A stretch of 7,411 bases of DNA from an uncultured Amaricoccus sp. GTDB taxonomy: Bacteria > Pseudomonadota > Alphaproteobacteria > Rhodobacterales > Rhodobacteraceae. Below the pieces are notes generated by a model that saw only the letters and a list, made by a program, of their open reading frames with translations, searched no databases and had not been told where the DNA came from. Shown in pieces: positions 1 to 5,540 of the stretch (position 1 is its first letter; the number at the start of each line of letters is the position of its first letter). The position numbers and the translations under genes are program-made. The stretch is taken from NCBI RefSeq assembly GCF_937858865.1, contig NZ_CALLYO010000525.1:1-7411 (forward strand), in the 5' to 3' direction.

Positions 1-18
1 CCGAACCGTTCACCCGGA

Positions 19-1755
19 TCAGAGGCCGAAGTCGGCGAGGGGGAGGTAGCGGACCGGGTCGCCGGGGCGGATGGCGCGGGGGGCGTCTTCGAGCTCGACG
101 AGGCCGGTCGACCAGGCCAGGCCGGAGACGCGGCCGGAGCCTTCCGAGGGGAAGACCTCGACGGCGCCGCGGGGGTCGAGGCGGGCGCGGAGGTATTCGT
201 GCCGGCCGCCGGATTTCTCCTTGGCGAAGGCGGCGGGGAGGAGGAGGCCGGCGGGGCGCTGCCAGGGGGCGCCGGCGAGGCGGAGGAGCGCGGGGCGGGC
301 GAGGACGAGGGCGCAGACGAAGGCGGCGACCGGGTTGCCGGGGAGGCCGAGGATGGGGCGCCCGGCCCAGCGGCCGAGGGCGAAGGGGCGGCCGGGCTTC
401 ACCGCGACCCGCCAGAAGTCGAGGCCGCCCCCGGCGCGGAGGAGCGCGGTGACATGGTCCTCGTCGCCGGCGGAGGCGCCGCCCGTGGTGAGGATGGCGT
501 CGGCGCGGGCGGCGCCGCGGTCGAGGGCGGCGGAGACGGCGGCGGGGTCGTCGGCGGCCTGGCCGAGATCGACCGGGATCATCTCCCAGCGGCGGAGCAT
601 TTCGAGGAGCATGGGGCGGTTGGCGTCCCAGGTCTGGTGCGGCGCGGCGTCGCTGCCGGCCGGGCGGATCTCGTCGCCGGTCGAGAGGACGGCCACCCGC
701 AGCCGGCGGCGCACCGGCAGGAGGCCGAGGCCGGAGGCCGCCGCGAGCGCGAGCTCCGGCGGGCCGAGGCGGCGGCCGGCGGGGAGGATCTCGGCGCCGG
801 GCTGGACGTCCTCGCCGGCCGGCCGGGTGTTGGCGCGGGGCGCCGGGGCCTGCGGCAGGGTGATCGCGTCCGGGGCGAGGGTGACCTCCTCCTCGGGGAC
901 GACGGTGTCGACCCCGCGCGGGAGGAGGGCGCCGGTCAGGATGCGGAGCGCCTGGCCGGGCGGGACAGCGCCGGGGAAGGGCGCGCCGGCGGCGGCGCGC
1001 CCCTGAACGAGGGGCAGGACGAGGGGCAGGCGATAGGGCGCGGGGCCGAGGGTCGCGTGGGCGAGGCCGTAGCCGTCGACGGCCGCGTTCGCCGCCGGCG
1101 GGTTGGCGCGGCGGGCGTGGACCGGCGCGGCGAGGATGTGGCCGCCGGCCTCGGCGAGGGGAACGGTCTCGGTCTCGGCGACGGGTTTCGTTGCGGCGCG
1201 CAGGCGGTCGAGCGCGGCGGCGACCGTGACGCGCCCGCCGGGCGGAGTGGCGCCGGCGGTGGGGGCGAGGCCGGTGCGGGCGAGGATGAAGTCGGCGATG
1301 GCGGGGATGTCGTCGAGGGGGAAGACCGGGACGGGGAGGCCGGGCAGCGGGGTGTCGGAGGCGACGGCCTCGATCGTCTCGTCGCCTTCGGCGATGAGGT
1401 CCTGGGCGGTCGCGGCGCGGCGCGTCTCGATCTTGGGGTGGCGGTCGCGCTTGTAGCCTTCGACGAGGACGAGGTCGGCCGGGGCGAGGTGGGCGAGGAG
1501 CTCCTCGAGCGGGGGCTCGGGGGCGGCGAGCTCGGTGATGAGCGCCCAGCGGCGCGATGAGGCGACGAGGACCTGGGCGGCGCCGGCCATGCGGTGGCGG
1601 TGGCTGTCCTTGCCGGGCTGGTCGGGCTCGAAGGCGTGGTGGGCGTGCTTGACGGTGGCGACGGTGAGGCCGCGGGCGACGAGGTGGGCGACGAGGCGCT
1701 CGAGGAGGGTGGTCTTGCCGGAGTTCTTCCAGCCGGTGACGCCGTAGACCCTCAT
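19..1755 (-). CDS. mobB-moeA: Fused MobB-MoeA: molybdopterin guanine dinucleotide adaptor and molybdopterin molybdotransferase
   Basis: This 578-residue cytoplasmic protein joins two molybdenum-cofactor enzymes. Residues 1 to about 165 are MobB, a small GTP-binding partner of MobA, with a P-loop GWKNSGKTT at 8-16 and the family motif LVLVEGYKRD near 95-104. Residues from about 175 to the end are MoeA, which inserts molybdate into adenylylated molybdopterin. Its motifs are VDGYG (226-230, where most MoeA have MDGYA), TGALLPRGVDTVVPEE (284-299), AGED (323-326), STGDE (368-372), TTGGASAGDEDH (433-444), KPGRPFALG (463-471) and GLPGNPVA (480-487). The length equals the sum of the two families, so both domains look intact. 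The start is the ATG whose first bases overlap the mobA stop (ATGA). No Shine-Dalgarno sequence is visible there, so translation is probably coupled to mobA. As I recall, this fusion occurs in other alphaproteobacteria. The assignment is secure. Confidence 0.95.
   Translation of the reverse strand: MRVYGVTGWKNSGKTTLLERLVAHLVARGLTVATVKHAHHAFEPDQPGKDSHRHRMAGAAQVLVASSRRWALITELAAPEPPLEELLAHLAPADLVLVEGYKRDRHPKIETRRAATAQDLIAEGDETIEAVASDTPLPGLPVPVFPLDDIPAIADFILARTGLAPTAGATPPGGRVTVAAALDRLRAATKPVAETETVPLAEAGGHILAAPVHARRANPPAANAAVDGYGLAHATLGPAPYRLPLVLPLVQGRAAAGAPFPGAVPPGQALRILTGALLPRGVDTVVPEEEVTLAPDAITLPQAPAPRANTRPAGEDVQPGAEILPAGRRLGPPELALAAASGLGLLPVRRRLRVAVLSTGDEIRPAGSDAAPHQTWDANRPMLLEMLRRWEMIPVDLGQAADDPAAVSAALDRGAARADAILTTGGASAGDEDHVTALLRAGGGLDFWRVAVKPGRPFALGRWAGRPILGLPGNPVAAFVCALVLARPALLRLAGAPWQRPAGLLLPAAFAKEKSGGRHEYLRARLDPRGAVEVFPSEGSGRVSGLAWSTGLVELEDAPRAIRPGDPVRYLPLADFGL
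1007..1030. repeat. 12-bp in-frame tandem repeat within moeA
   Basis: ACGAGGGGCAGG occurs twice in a row (1007-1018 and 1019-1030). On the minus strand it encodes LPLV twice, at about residues 243-250 of the fusion, in a variable MoeA region. It looks like a recent in-frame duplication that leaves the protein intact. Confidence 0.75.
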
Positions 1756-2345
1756 GCGAAGCGCGCGGCCAGCGCCTCGGCGCGGGCGAGGTCGTCGCGG
1801 GTGTTGACGTTGAAGAAGGCGGCCTCGTCGGGGAAGGCCACCTCGGCCGCGCCGTGCCGGGCGGCCCATTCGGCGACGCGGCGGGTGCCGGCGGCGAGGG
1901 CGGTGCGCAGATCCTTGCGCAGCGCGACCGGCCAGAGGGCGAAGACGGGGTGCCGCCGGCGGCCGGTGGCGCCGGGGGTGACGGCGAAGGCGAGCGGCGC
2001 GCCGCTGGCGCGCAGGCGGGCGACGAGGTCGGTCGGGAAGAAGGGCGTGTCGCCGGCGACGGTCACGATCGCCTGCGCGCCCTCGGCCGCCGCCCGGTCC
2101 ATGCCGGCGAGGATGCCGGCGAGCGGGCCGGGGAAGTCCGGCACGCTGTCGGCCACGACCGGCAGGCCGAGGGCGGCGAAGCGGGCCGGGTCGCCGTTGG
2201 CGTTGAGCAGGAGCCGGTCGACCTGCGGGCCGAGGCGGTCGACGACGCGCGCCAGCATCGGCCGGCCGGCGATGGGCCAGAGGCCCTTGTCGCCGCCGCC
2301 GAAGCGGGTGGCGAGGCCGCCGGCGAGGATGACGCCGACGATCAC
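1752..2345 (-). CDS. mobA: MobA, molybdenum cofactor guanylyltransferase
   Basis: MobA transfers GMP from GTP to Mo-molybdopterin, giving the bis-MGD cofactor used by DMSO-reductase-family enzymes such as nitrate reductase and formate dehydrogenase. The 197-residue product has the nucleotide-binding signature LAGGLATRFGGGDKG (7-21), LLLNANGD (45-52), the segment PDFPGPLAGILAGM (69-82), the metal-binding AGDTPF (97-102) and the C-terminal NVNTRDDL (189-196). The length is normal for the family. The frame stays open far upstream, so the start must be chosen. I take the GTG at 2345 because it sits two residues before the conserved VILAGG strand and six bases after a purine-rich GGGAGGGG. The gene is first in a two-gene unit with mobB-moeA and is divergent from azlC. 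Function is confident; the exact start is slightly less so. Confidence 0.93.
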   Translation of the reverse strand: MIVGVILAGGLATRFGGGDKGLWPIAGRPMLARVVDRLGPQVDRLLLNANGDPARFAALGLPVVADSVPDFPGPLAGILAGMDRAAAEGAQAIVTVAGDTPFFPTDLVARLRASGAPLAFAVTPGATGRRRHPVFALWPVALRKDLRTALAAGTRRVAEWAARHGAAEVAFPDEAAFFNVNTRDDLARAEALAARFA

Positions 2346-2465
2346 GCGCAGCCCCTCCCGTCGGTGCGGCCGGGCAGGGCGGGGGCGGGCTCGGGCATTT
2401 CCGGGATACCTCTGGACATCTCGCACCGGCACGATAGACGAGGCGGAACCGACAGGACAGCACCC
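2346..2465. promoter_or_regulatory. Divergent mobA / azlC intergenic region
   Basis: These 120 bases separate two genes transcribed away from each other, so promoters for both must lie here or inside the genes. On the plus strand a TGGACA (2413-2418) resembles a -35 box, but the best -10-like match, GATAGA (2433-2438), is only 14 bases away. On the minus strand a TATCGT reads like a -10, but I found no good -35 partner. I see no clear operator palindrome and no molybdate-responsive (ModE-type) site. Regulatory function is inferred from layout alone. Confidence 0.4.
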
Positions 2466-3173
2466 ATGCCGCAAGCCTCGACCCGCCGTGCCTTCTGGCT
2501 CGGGATGCGCGACGCGCTCCCGTTCCTGCTCGTCATCGTGCCCTTCGGGATGCTTTTCGGGGTGCTGGCGAGCGAGGCGGGGTGGCGGCTGACCGAGACG
2601 CTCGCCATGAGCGCGGTGGTGATCGCCGGCGCCTCGCAGTTCACCGCGCTGCAGCTCCTCAGCGAGCAGGCGCCGCTCCTGATCTGCATCATCGCGCCGC
2701 TGGCGATCAACCTCCGCATGGCGATGTATTCCGCCTCGCTCGCCCCGCACCTCGCCGGGGTGCCGCGCTGGCAGCGGGCGCTGATGGCCTACGGGCTGAC
2801 CGACCAGAGCTATGGCGTGGCGATGAACCGCTACGCGCTGTCGCCGAAGATGGGGCACCGGGAGAAGGTGGCGCACTACTTCGGCACGCTGGTGCCGGTC
2901 TGCGTGCCCTGGTGGCTGGCGACCTGGGCGGGGGCGGAGGCGGGGACGGCGATCCCGGAGGGGCTGGCGCTCGACTTCGCGGTGCCGATCACCTTCATCG
3001 CCCTCTTCGCGCCGATGCTCAGGACGCGGCCGCACGTGGCGGCGGCGGCGGTGGCGGTGGCGGTGGCGCTGCTCTTCTCCTTCCTGCCCTGGAACCTCTG
3101 GCTGATCGTCGCCTCGCTCGCCGGGATGGCGACGGGCTCCTGGCTCGAGCTCCGCGCGGAGCGTCGGTCGTGA
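2466..3173 (+). CDS. azlC: AzlC family branched-chain amino acid exporter, large subunit
   Basis: AzlC is the large inner-membrane subunit of the AzlCD (LIV-E/YgaZH-type) exporter, which expels branched-chain amino acids and analogues such as azaleucine. The 235-residue product has the family landmarks: PFGMLFG (26-32), AGASQF (54-59), NLRMAMYSASLAPHL (82-96) and LTDQSYGVAMNRY (111-123). Several hydrophobic membrane segments follow, including a C-terminal pair rich in Ala, Val and Leu. The length is typical. The ATG at 2466 is the first in-frame start before the conserved N-terminal region; only a weak ribosome-site-like AGGA precedes it. It overlaps azlD by GTGA, as expected for two subunits made together. 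No Lrp-type regulator, the usual companion in Bacillus, lies beside it here. The exact substrate cannot be read from the sequence. Confidence 0.93.
   Translation: MPQASTRRAFWLGMRDALPFLLVIVPFGMLFGVLASEAGWRLTETLAMSAVVIAGASQFTALQLLSEQAPLLICIIAPLAINLRMAMYSASLAPHLAGVPRWQRALMAYGLTDQSYGVAMNRYALSPKMGHREKVAHYFGTLVPVCVPWWLATWAGAEAGTAIPEGLALDFAVPITFIALFAPMLRTRPHVAAAAVAVAVALLFSFLPWNLWLIVASLAGMATGSWLELRAERRS
3036..3068 (+). repeat. GTGGCG/GCG simple repeat inside azlC
   Basis: A low-complexity tract of GCG and GTG codons encodes alternating Ala and Val in a membrane segment of AzlC. It includes three perfect GTGGCG hexamers at 3051-3068. Slippage by 3 or 6 bases would change helix length without shifting the frame. 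Confidence 0.75.
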
Positions 3174-3496
3174 GCGAGGTCGCCCGCATCTGGGTGGTGA
3201 TGATCGTGGTCGGGGTCGGCACCTACCTCATCCGCTATTCCTTCCTCGGGCTGGTCGGCGACCGGCCGCTGCCGGAGTGGGCGCTCAGGATGCTGCGCTA
3301 CGTGCCGGTGGCGGTGATGCCGGCGCTGGTCGCCCCGCTCGTCGTCTGGCCGGCGGCGACCGGCGGTGCGCCCGATCCGGCACGGATGCTCGCCGCGCTC
3401 GCCGCGCTGGCGGTGGGGGCGGTCATGCGCAGCGTGCTCGGCTCGATCTTTGCCGGGATGGGGGTGCTCTATCTGGCGCTCTGGGCGATCGGGTGA
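3170..3496 (+). CDS. azlD: AzlD family branched-chain amino acid exporter, small subunit
   Basis: AzlD is the small membrane partner of AzlC in the branched-chain amino acid exporter. The 108-residue product has the usual size and pattern: an N-terminal helix containing GTYLIRYSF (17-25), the conserved LRYVPVAVMPALVAP (42-56), and two more C-terminal hydrophobic stretches ending in LYLALWAIG. I place the start at the GTG at 3170 because it gives the expected N-terminus, overlaps the azlC stop by four bases (GTGA), and follows a GGAG at 3158-3161 with eight bases between. A later ATG at 3200 would cut into the first helix. The gene ends ten bases before the stop of the convergent channel-like gene. 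Confidence 0.9.
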   Translation: MSEVARIWVVMIVVGVGTYLIRYSFLGLVGDRPLPEWALRMLRYVPVAVMPALVAPLVVWPAATGGAPDPARMLAALAALAVGAVMRSVLGSIFAGMGVLYLALWAIG

Positions 3497-3497
3497 G

Positions 3498-3522
3498 GGC
3501 CGCCGGTCAGGACAGGGCGGCC
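3498..3522. terminator. Possible bidirectional hairpin between convergent genes
   Basis: GGCCGCC (3498-3504) and GGCGGCC (3516-3522) form a perfect seven-base stem around an 11-base loop that holds the stop codon of the minus-strand gene. It lies just after azlD, where both transcripts converge. No T-run follows on either strand, so intrinsic termination is uncertain. Such a stem can also arise by chance at this GC content. Confidence 0.3.
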
Positions 3523-4502
3523 GCGGCGATCAGGCCGCCGACGATGAGCGCGTAGAGGCTGCCGACGGCGGCGAGCATCGGCCAGTCGGGGTGGCGGACG
3601 GTCTCGCCGCGCTCGACCTTGCGCCGGTCGCGCAGCGCGACGAGCGCGAGGACGACGATGAAGGCGAGGGTCACGAGGTGGATCCGGGTGACGAGGGTCA
3701 GATGTCCCGCGTCGCCGATGGCGGCGTCCGCCGACCGCAGGCTGAGGAGCACCGCGAAGAGGACGCCGACGAGGAGGCCGAGCTTGCCGCCGAAGCCGGA
3801 GCGGTCATTGGGATCGTAGAAGAAGGACAGGAAGGCGATGAAGACGCCGGCGAAGACCCCGGAGGTGAGCTTCAGGAAGCCGACGAGATGGTCCCGCTCC
3901 AGCGGGATCGCGATCTCGAGGCGGGCGTAGCGCGATCCGTCGGCCTCGGGCAGGCCGTAGGTCGAGGGCTCCTCGCTGATGGAGGTCTCGAGCTCGAGAT
4001 CGGCGATCCGCCACTCGTCCAGCCGGTCGCGGATGTCCGGAGTGACGAAGGACTGCTGCCGGTCGGGCGCGAAGACCAGCCGCTCGGCGCCGTACTGCGC
4101 CTCGTCGATCGGGATCAGCAGCCGCTGCCGGTCGAACGGATACCGGCTCATGTCCCAGTTGTAGCGGAAGGTGCCCTGCACCCGGCGCGAGGCGTAGCGG
4201 CCGCCGCCGGCGGGATCCTCGACCTCGACCGGGCCGAGGTTCAGCCCGGACGAGGCGGTCGGGAGGGCGATGGTGGCGAGGGGCGCGAGGTCGGCCGTGG
4301 GGCATAGCGACCAGAGCCAGAGGATGGCGCCGAAGGTGTCGCGCGCCATGTCGAGGTCGTAGAGGTCCTCGACGTTGACGCCGATCGTGCAGGTGGCGGG
4401 CGTGCCGGCGGGAGACTGGGCGCCGGCCGGAGCGAGCGGCAGCAGCGCGCAGAGGAGGAGGAGCGCGCCGAGCGCGCGTCCTGCCCGTCGCGACGGGGGC
4501 AT
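3507..4502 (-). CDS. Divergent pentameric ligand-gated ion channel (Cys-loop receptor-like) protein
   Basis: This 331-residue protein has the layout of bacterial pLGICs such as GLIC and ELIC. A signal peptide (1-28, cut after AGA) is followed by an extracellular, mostly beta domain to about 200. Four hydrophobic segments follow: M1 206-229, M2 237-255, M3 274-290 and M4 307-330. The 16-residue M3-M4 loop is as short as in prokaryotic channels. Within the beta domain, GTFRYNWDMSRYPFDRQ (110-126) matches the ELIC region ending FPFDRQ, and DEWRI (162-166) matches ELIC DEWWI; both comparisons are from memory. Unlike classical members, M1 has no proline, the M2-M3 loop lacks its prolines, and M2 is almost all non-polar. 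Two mature cysteines (38, 67) might form a disulfide that is not the Cys-loop. The ATG overlaps the upstream hydrolase stop (TGATG) with no visible ribosome site, implying coupled translation. The ligand is unknown, and ion conduction is inferred. Confidence 0.72.
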   Translation of the reverse strand: MPPSRRAGRALGALLLLCALLPLAPAGAQSPAGTPATCTIGVNVEDLYDLDMARDTFGAILWLWSLCPTADLAPLATIALPTASSGLNLGPVEVEDPAGGGRYASRRVQGTFRYNWDMSRYPFDRQRLLIPIDEAQYGAERLVFAPDRQQSFVTPDIRDRLDEWRIADLELETSISEEPSTYGLPEADGSRYARLEIAIPLERDHLVGFLKLTSGVFAGVFIAFLSFFYDPNDRSGFGGKLGLLVGVLFAVLLSLRSADAAIGDAGHLTLVTRIHLVTLAFIVVLALVALRDRRKVERGETVRHPDWPMLAAVGSLYALIVGGLIAAAALS

Positions 4503-5425
4503 CAGGGCGCCATCGCGGTGCGGCCGGCGCGCACGGCCTCGACGACGTCGCGGATCGAGTCGATGACGAGCTGCGGCTGGTCCTTGTGGATCTCGTGGCC
4601 GCTGTCGGTCTGGGTGACGTGCCGCGCCCCGGGGACGGCGGCGGCGAGGGCGGCCTGCGACTGCTTGGCGGCGCGGTCGGTGACATAGCCGAAGTCGGGC
4701 GGGATGTCGGGCGGCAGGGTGCCGTCGGCGATGAAGCCGGGCACCAGCGGCCCCCAGGGATGGTCGGCGCTGAGCACGACGAGCGGCATCGGCCGGAGCG
4801 GCGGGGCGGCGAGGATCTGGTCGAAGCTGCGGTCGGGGTCGAGCTGCTCGATCTCGGGATAGAGCTTCAGCGTCTCGGTCATGTCGCCGGAGATGAGGGC
4901 GCGCTGGATCGTCCATTCCTCCGGGGTCTCGGCGGCGCGGAGGCCTTCGGAGAGCGCGTCGACCAGCACCATGCCGGCGACGTCGTCCGGCCAGGTCCGG
5001 GCGTAGAGGCGGGCGATGACCCCGCCGTAGGAATGCGCGACGAGCACGACCGGGCTGGCGATGCCGGCGGCGGCGAGGAGGGCGTGCAGGTCGGCGGCGG
5101 CGTCGGCGGCGGTCGCCGGCTGCGGCACCGGGTCGCTGCGGCTCGGGGCCTCGCCGAAGGGGGTTCCCGGCCGGTCGTAGGCGCAGACGCGGGTGAAGCC
5201 GGCGACGGCGGCGAAGACGTCGGGCTTGCCGGGGACGGCCTCGGTCCAGTCGGCCGCCGAGGCCTTGGCGCCGGCGACGATGACGACGGGCGGCGCTCCC
5301 TCGCCCCGGCATTCGACGTAGATCCCGCGGCCCCCGCCGATGTCGACGGGACCGGCAGTGTCCGCGGCAAGGGCTGCGGCCGGGGCGGCGGCGAGGAGGA
5401 GGGCGGCGAGGCGGGGCTTCGGCAT
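4502..5425 (-). CDS. Exported alpha/beta-fold serine hydrolase
   Basis: This 307-residue protein is a probable periplasmic or secreted alpha/beta hydrolase. A signal peptide covers 1-20 (MPKPR, then an Ala/Leu core, cut after ALA). The nucleophile elbow is AHSYGG with Ser132. The catalytic histidine is probably His277 in SGHEIHKDQPQLV, a common C-terminal motif of secreted hydrolases. The acid is probably Asp221 (SADHPW), with Asp156 (LVDA) an alternative. The oxyanion-loop region is VAGAKASAADW (50-60). The substrate cannot be deduced; esterase, lactonase or amidase activity are all possible. The start is supported by AGGAG at 5432-5436, six bases before the ATG. It is the first gene of the unit with the channel-like protein, whose start overlaps this stop by one base, so both are made together and both are directed to the cell envelope. 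Confidence 0.88.
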   Translation of the reverse strand: MPKPRLAALLLAAAPAAALAADTAGPVDIGGGRGIYVECRGEGAPPVVIVAGAKASAADWTEAVPGKPDVFAAVAGFTRVCAYDRPGTPFGEAPSRSDPVPQPATAADAAADLHALLAAAGIASPVVLVAHSYGGVIARLYARTWPDDVAGMVLVDALSEGLRAAETPEEWTIQRALISGDMTETLKLYPEIEQLDPDRSFDQILAAPPLRPMPLVVLSADHPWGPLVPGFIADGTLPPDIPPDFGYVTDRAAKQSQAALAAAVPGARHVTQTDSGHEIHKDQPQLVIDSIRDVVEAVRAGRTAMAP

Positions 5426-5526
5426 GGGGCGCTCCTGGTTCGGCCGGAGCGCAGCTTGCCAGAAAAGCCGGCGGGACGGGCACGAATTCGGCGTCCGGCC
5501 CCCGGACTCGTCAGTCCACGGGCGCG
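5426..5526 (-). promoter_or_regulatory. Intergenic region upstream of the hydrolase-channel unit
   Basis: These 101 bases lie between the oxidoreductase stop and the hydrolase start, all read on the minus strand. They hold the hydrolase ribosome site (AGGAG at 5432-5436), a GTCCGG-CCC-CCGGAC palindrome at 5493-5507, an EcoRI-type palindrome CGAATTCG at 5483-5490, and one copy of a short tandem duplication. I could not identify convincing -35/-10 boxes. A promoter here is inferred from the change of function between the neighbouring units. Confidence 0.4.
5493..5507 (-). terminator. Short perfect hairpin after the oxidoreductase gene
   Basis: GTCCGG, a three-base CCC loop and CCGGAC form a six-base perfect stem 20 bases downstream of the oxidoreductase stop. 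No T-run follows on the minus strand, so it may be a weak terminator, a processing site or a protein site. Confidence 0.35.
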
Positions 5527-5540
5527 TCAGTCCACGGGCA
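5509..5540. repeat. 16-bp tandem duplication across the oxidoreductase stop codon
   Basis: The 15-base sequence CGTCAGTCCACGGGC occurs at 5509-5523 and again at 5525-5539, a period of 16 bases. The right copy encodes the last residues (PVD) and stop codon of the oxidoreductase. The left copy lies just beyond the stop. Because the period is not a multiple of three, the extra copy is out of frame and untranslated. Confidence 0.85.

Noticed and set aside
1..18. GTG (11-13, minus strand) as the start of a further gene after mobB-moeA
   Set aside because: Only a few codons fit in the window and no ribosome site is evident, so nothing can be supported.
199..1560. Long plus-strand open frame opposite mobB-moeA
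   Set aside because: Its translation is low-complexity Gly/Ala/Glu/Arg and lies entirely antisense to well-recognised conserved domains. It is a high-GC shadow frame.
2413..2438. TGGACA plus GATAGA as an azlC promoter
   Set aside because: The spacing of 14 bases is too short for sigma-70 and the -10 match is only three of six.
2346..2465. Molybdenum-cofactor riboswitch before mobA
   Set aside because: The space is short and GC-rich, and I see none of the conserved multi-stem pattern expected. A covariance search would be needed to claim it.
2346..3035. N-terminal extension of MobA by about 230 residues
   Set aside because: The frame stays open, but the added sequence is low-complexity Arg/Pro/His antisense to azlC. 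MobA begins naturally just before VILAGG.
4502..5425. Reading the hydrolase as a haloalkane dehalogenase or true acetylcholinesterase
   Set aside because: The nucleophile is serine in AHSYG, not aspartate, and the protein is about half the size of cholinesterases. Only the general fold is shared.
5432..5470. TGGCA-type sigma-54 promoter upstream of the hydrolase
   Set aside because: The GG and GC elements are not at the required spacing.
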